From an uncultured Sphingomonadales bacterium (GTDB taxonomy: Bacteria > Pseudomonadota > Alphaproteobacteria > Sphingomonadales > Sphingomonadaceae), in contig CALCBC010000124.1 in the NCBI GenBank assembly GCA_937898525.1, positions 1-17,903 of the forward strand: DNA of 17,903 nucleotides. Reading direction: 5' to 3'. Of this stretch, positions 13,313 through 17,903 are shown piece by piece. The notes beneath the pieces were generated by a model that saw only the letters and a list, made by a program, of their open reading frames with translations, made no database searches and had not been told where the DNA came from. The position numbers and the translations under genes were made by a program. The stretch's first letter is position 1, and every line of letters begins with the position of its first letter.

Positions 13313-13759
13313 ATGGCCGAAGCGCTCGACTGGGGAATACTCGCGGAATCGGTGGGGCCGCGCGTGCGGCTGCTGCGCAACGCGCTCACCGCGCGCTCGA
13401 TCGCCGTCTCGGCGCCCTATGGGCTGCCGACAGGGTCGCTGACCGTGCTGGCGTTGATCGCGGCCAACCCGGGCTGCTCGCAAAGCGCGCTCGCCGGGAG
13501 GGCGGGGGTCAACAAGTCGGCACTGGTCGGAATCGTCGACCAGCTCGAGGCGCGGGGCCTCGCCGCCCGCGAGCGCGTCTCGGGTGACAGGCGGCGCAAC
13601 CGGCTGACAGTCACCGCTGAGGGCGAGGCGGCGATGCAGACGCTGTTCGCCGCGGTCTCGGCCGAGGAAGGGCCGATCCGCGAAGCGCTGGGACCGGGAG
13701 GCCTGGAGACGCTGCTCGACCTGCTCGACCGGGCGATCGCCGCGGTCGAGCGAAAGTAG
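13313..13759 (+). CDS. MarR-family transcriptional regulator
   Basis: The gene encodes 148 residues from the ATG at 13313. A winged helix-turn-helix lies at about residues 40-105: SLTVLALIAANPGCSQSALAGRAGVNKSALVGIVDQLEARGLAARERV, followed by the wing SGDRRRNRLTVT with the DxRxxxxxLT signature of the family. N- and C-terminal helices (8-30 and 105-148) should form the dimer interface and ligand pocket. It probably represses itself and the divergent dioxygenase gene, responding to a small, perhaps aromatic, ligand. That is an inference from position. The start has no strong ribosome binding site, and longer in-frame starts run into the promoter region and the neighbouring gene, so the Met at 13313 is preferred. 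Confidence 0.9.
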   Translation: MAEALDWGILAESVGPRVRLLRNALTARSIAVSAPYGLPTGSLTVLALIAANPGCSQSALAGRAGVNKSALVGIVDQLEARGLAARERVSGDRRRNRLTVTAEGEAAMQTLFAAVSAEEGPIREALGPGGLETLLDLLDRAIAAVERK

Positions 13760-13774
13760 CGCGGGATCTTGTCA

Positions 13775-13833
13775 CGCGGAGACGCGGAGGCTCCTTGCGG
13801 CCAGGCCGCTCTGGCCCCCTCTGCGTCTTCGCG
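13775..13833. terminator. Nested hairpin between convergent marR-like and gltD genes
   Basis: The outer arms CGCGGAGACGCGGAGG (13775-13790) and CCTCTGCGTCTTCGCG (13818-13833) pair at all 16 positions if two G-U pairs are allowed. Inside lies GGCCAG-GCCGCT-CTGGCC (13799-13816). There is no T-run. The arms resemble short dispersed intergenic dyads that I recall from sphingomonad genomes. A terminator or REP-like element is likely. Confidence 0.45.
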
Positions 13834-13852
13834 CGCATCTCCCTCGAGACAT

Positions 13853-13874
13853 CCTCCCGGGAGGGACTGTCCCT
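13853..13874. repeat. Two overlapping short palindromes downstream of gltD
   Basis: CCTCCCGGGAGG (13853-13864) is a 12-bp perfect palindrome. It overlaps AGGGAC-T-GTCCCT (13862-13874). Both lie 22-43 bp beyond the gltD stop and could serve as alternative terminator stems. Confidence 0.35.
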
Positions 13875-13895
13875 GCGTGAGCGCTGCGCGAGAGG

Positions 13896-15332
<1,437 letters not shown>

Positions 15333-15357
15333 GTCGCTCAGTTCCAGAAAGATTCAG

Positions 15358-15441
15358 CCGTCATCCCGGCGAAAGCCGGGAGCGAATGCCTCGAGCGCGG
15401 CGCCGGACCGCACGAGGTCCCGGCTTTCGCCGGGATGACGG
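15358..15441. repeat. Long hairpin (24-bp perfect arms) between gltB and gltD
   Basis: The left arm 15358-15381 begins CCGTCATCCCGGCGAAAGCC, and the right arm 15418-15441 is its exact inverse complement (ending GCCGGGATGACGG). They enclose a 36-nt loop. The core GTCATCCCGGCGAAAGCCGG is familiar to me as an abundant intergenic repeat in sphingomonads. In the gltBD message it would fold 18 nt after the gltB stop and end 25 nt before the gltD start. Confidence 0.8.
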
Positions 15442-15459
15442 GGTAGGGGGAAGTCATCG

Positions 15460-17903
<2,444 letters not shown>

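Noticed and set aside
12445..13587. Open frame of 380 codons on the plus strand across the dioxygenase gene into the MarR gene
   Set aside because: It covers two clearly recognised genes in other frames and has no motif.

Overview
This window looks like ordinary chromosomal DNA from a high-GC alphaproteobacterium. Sphingomonadales (Erythrobacteraceae or Sphingomonadaceae) fits best. The evidence is the GC-rich codon use, a class I ribonucleotide reductase large subunit without an ATP-cone, a DUF6624 protein, a dyad repeat of the 'GTCATCCCGGCGAAAGCCGG' kind that I remember as frequent in sphingomonad intergenic DNA, and many genes with a promoter-like element directly against the start codon. 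The lineage is an inference. I see no insertion sequence, prophage, CRISPR array, tRNA or rRNA.

Layout. 1-187 (-): start of a small lipoprotein gene that runs off the left edge. 188-690: gene-free stretch. 691-1014 (+): two-helix membrane protein, convergent with a secreted DUF6624 protein (1045-2034, -). 2156-4174 (-): nrdA. 4175-4653: a 479-bp divergent regulatory region with a LexA-type box, a good nrdA promoter candidate and several dyads. 4654-6517 (+): a periplasmic S41-type peptidase followed by a protein-isoaspartate methyltransferase. 6552-7166 (+): a LuxR-type HTH/VOC fusion. 7208-7666 (+): a GFA-family protein. 7706-9295 (-): nadB. 9426-10412 (+): a membrane diguanylate cyclase that shares a CTAG with the stop of a convergent YadG-like ABC ATPase (10409-11341, -). 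11588-11848 (+): a zf-CHCC protein. 11923-12315 (+): a small exported protein. 12328-13248 (-): a TauD/TfdA-type dioxygenase, divergent from a MarR regulator (13313-13759, +). 13896-15332 (-): gltD. 15460-17903 (-): the C-terminal half of gltB, cut by the right edge.

Functional links. gltB-gltD encode the two subunits of NADPH-dependent glutamate synthase. nadB (quinolinate/NAD synthesis) and nrdA (dNTP supply) are core metabolism. The marR/dioxygenase pair is the most classical regulator-target unit. The S41 peptidase and isoaspartate methyltransferase sit 37 bp apart and may be cotranscribed.

The most interesting signals are regulatory. At least four genes have a TTG-N17-TA(G/A) promoter-like pair 6-9 nt before the start codon, which predicts leaderless mRNAs. 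The HTH/VOC gene combines such a start with a strong internal Shine-Dalgarno site that could make a VOC-only product. The nrdA upstream region combines a GTTC-N7-GTTC box with a promoter flanked by CTTGTGG/CCACAAG half-sites. A 24-bp-arm hairpin separates gltB from gltD. I found no convincing new multi-gene system.
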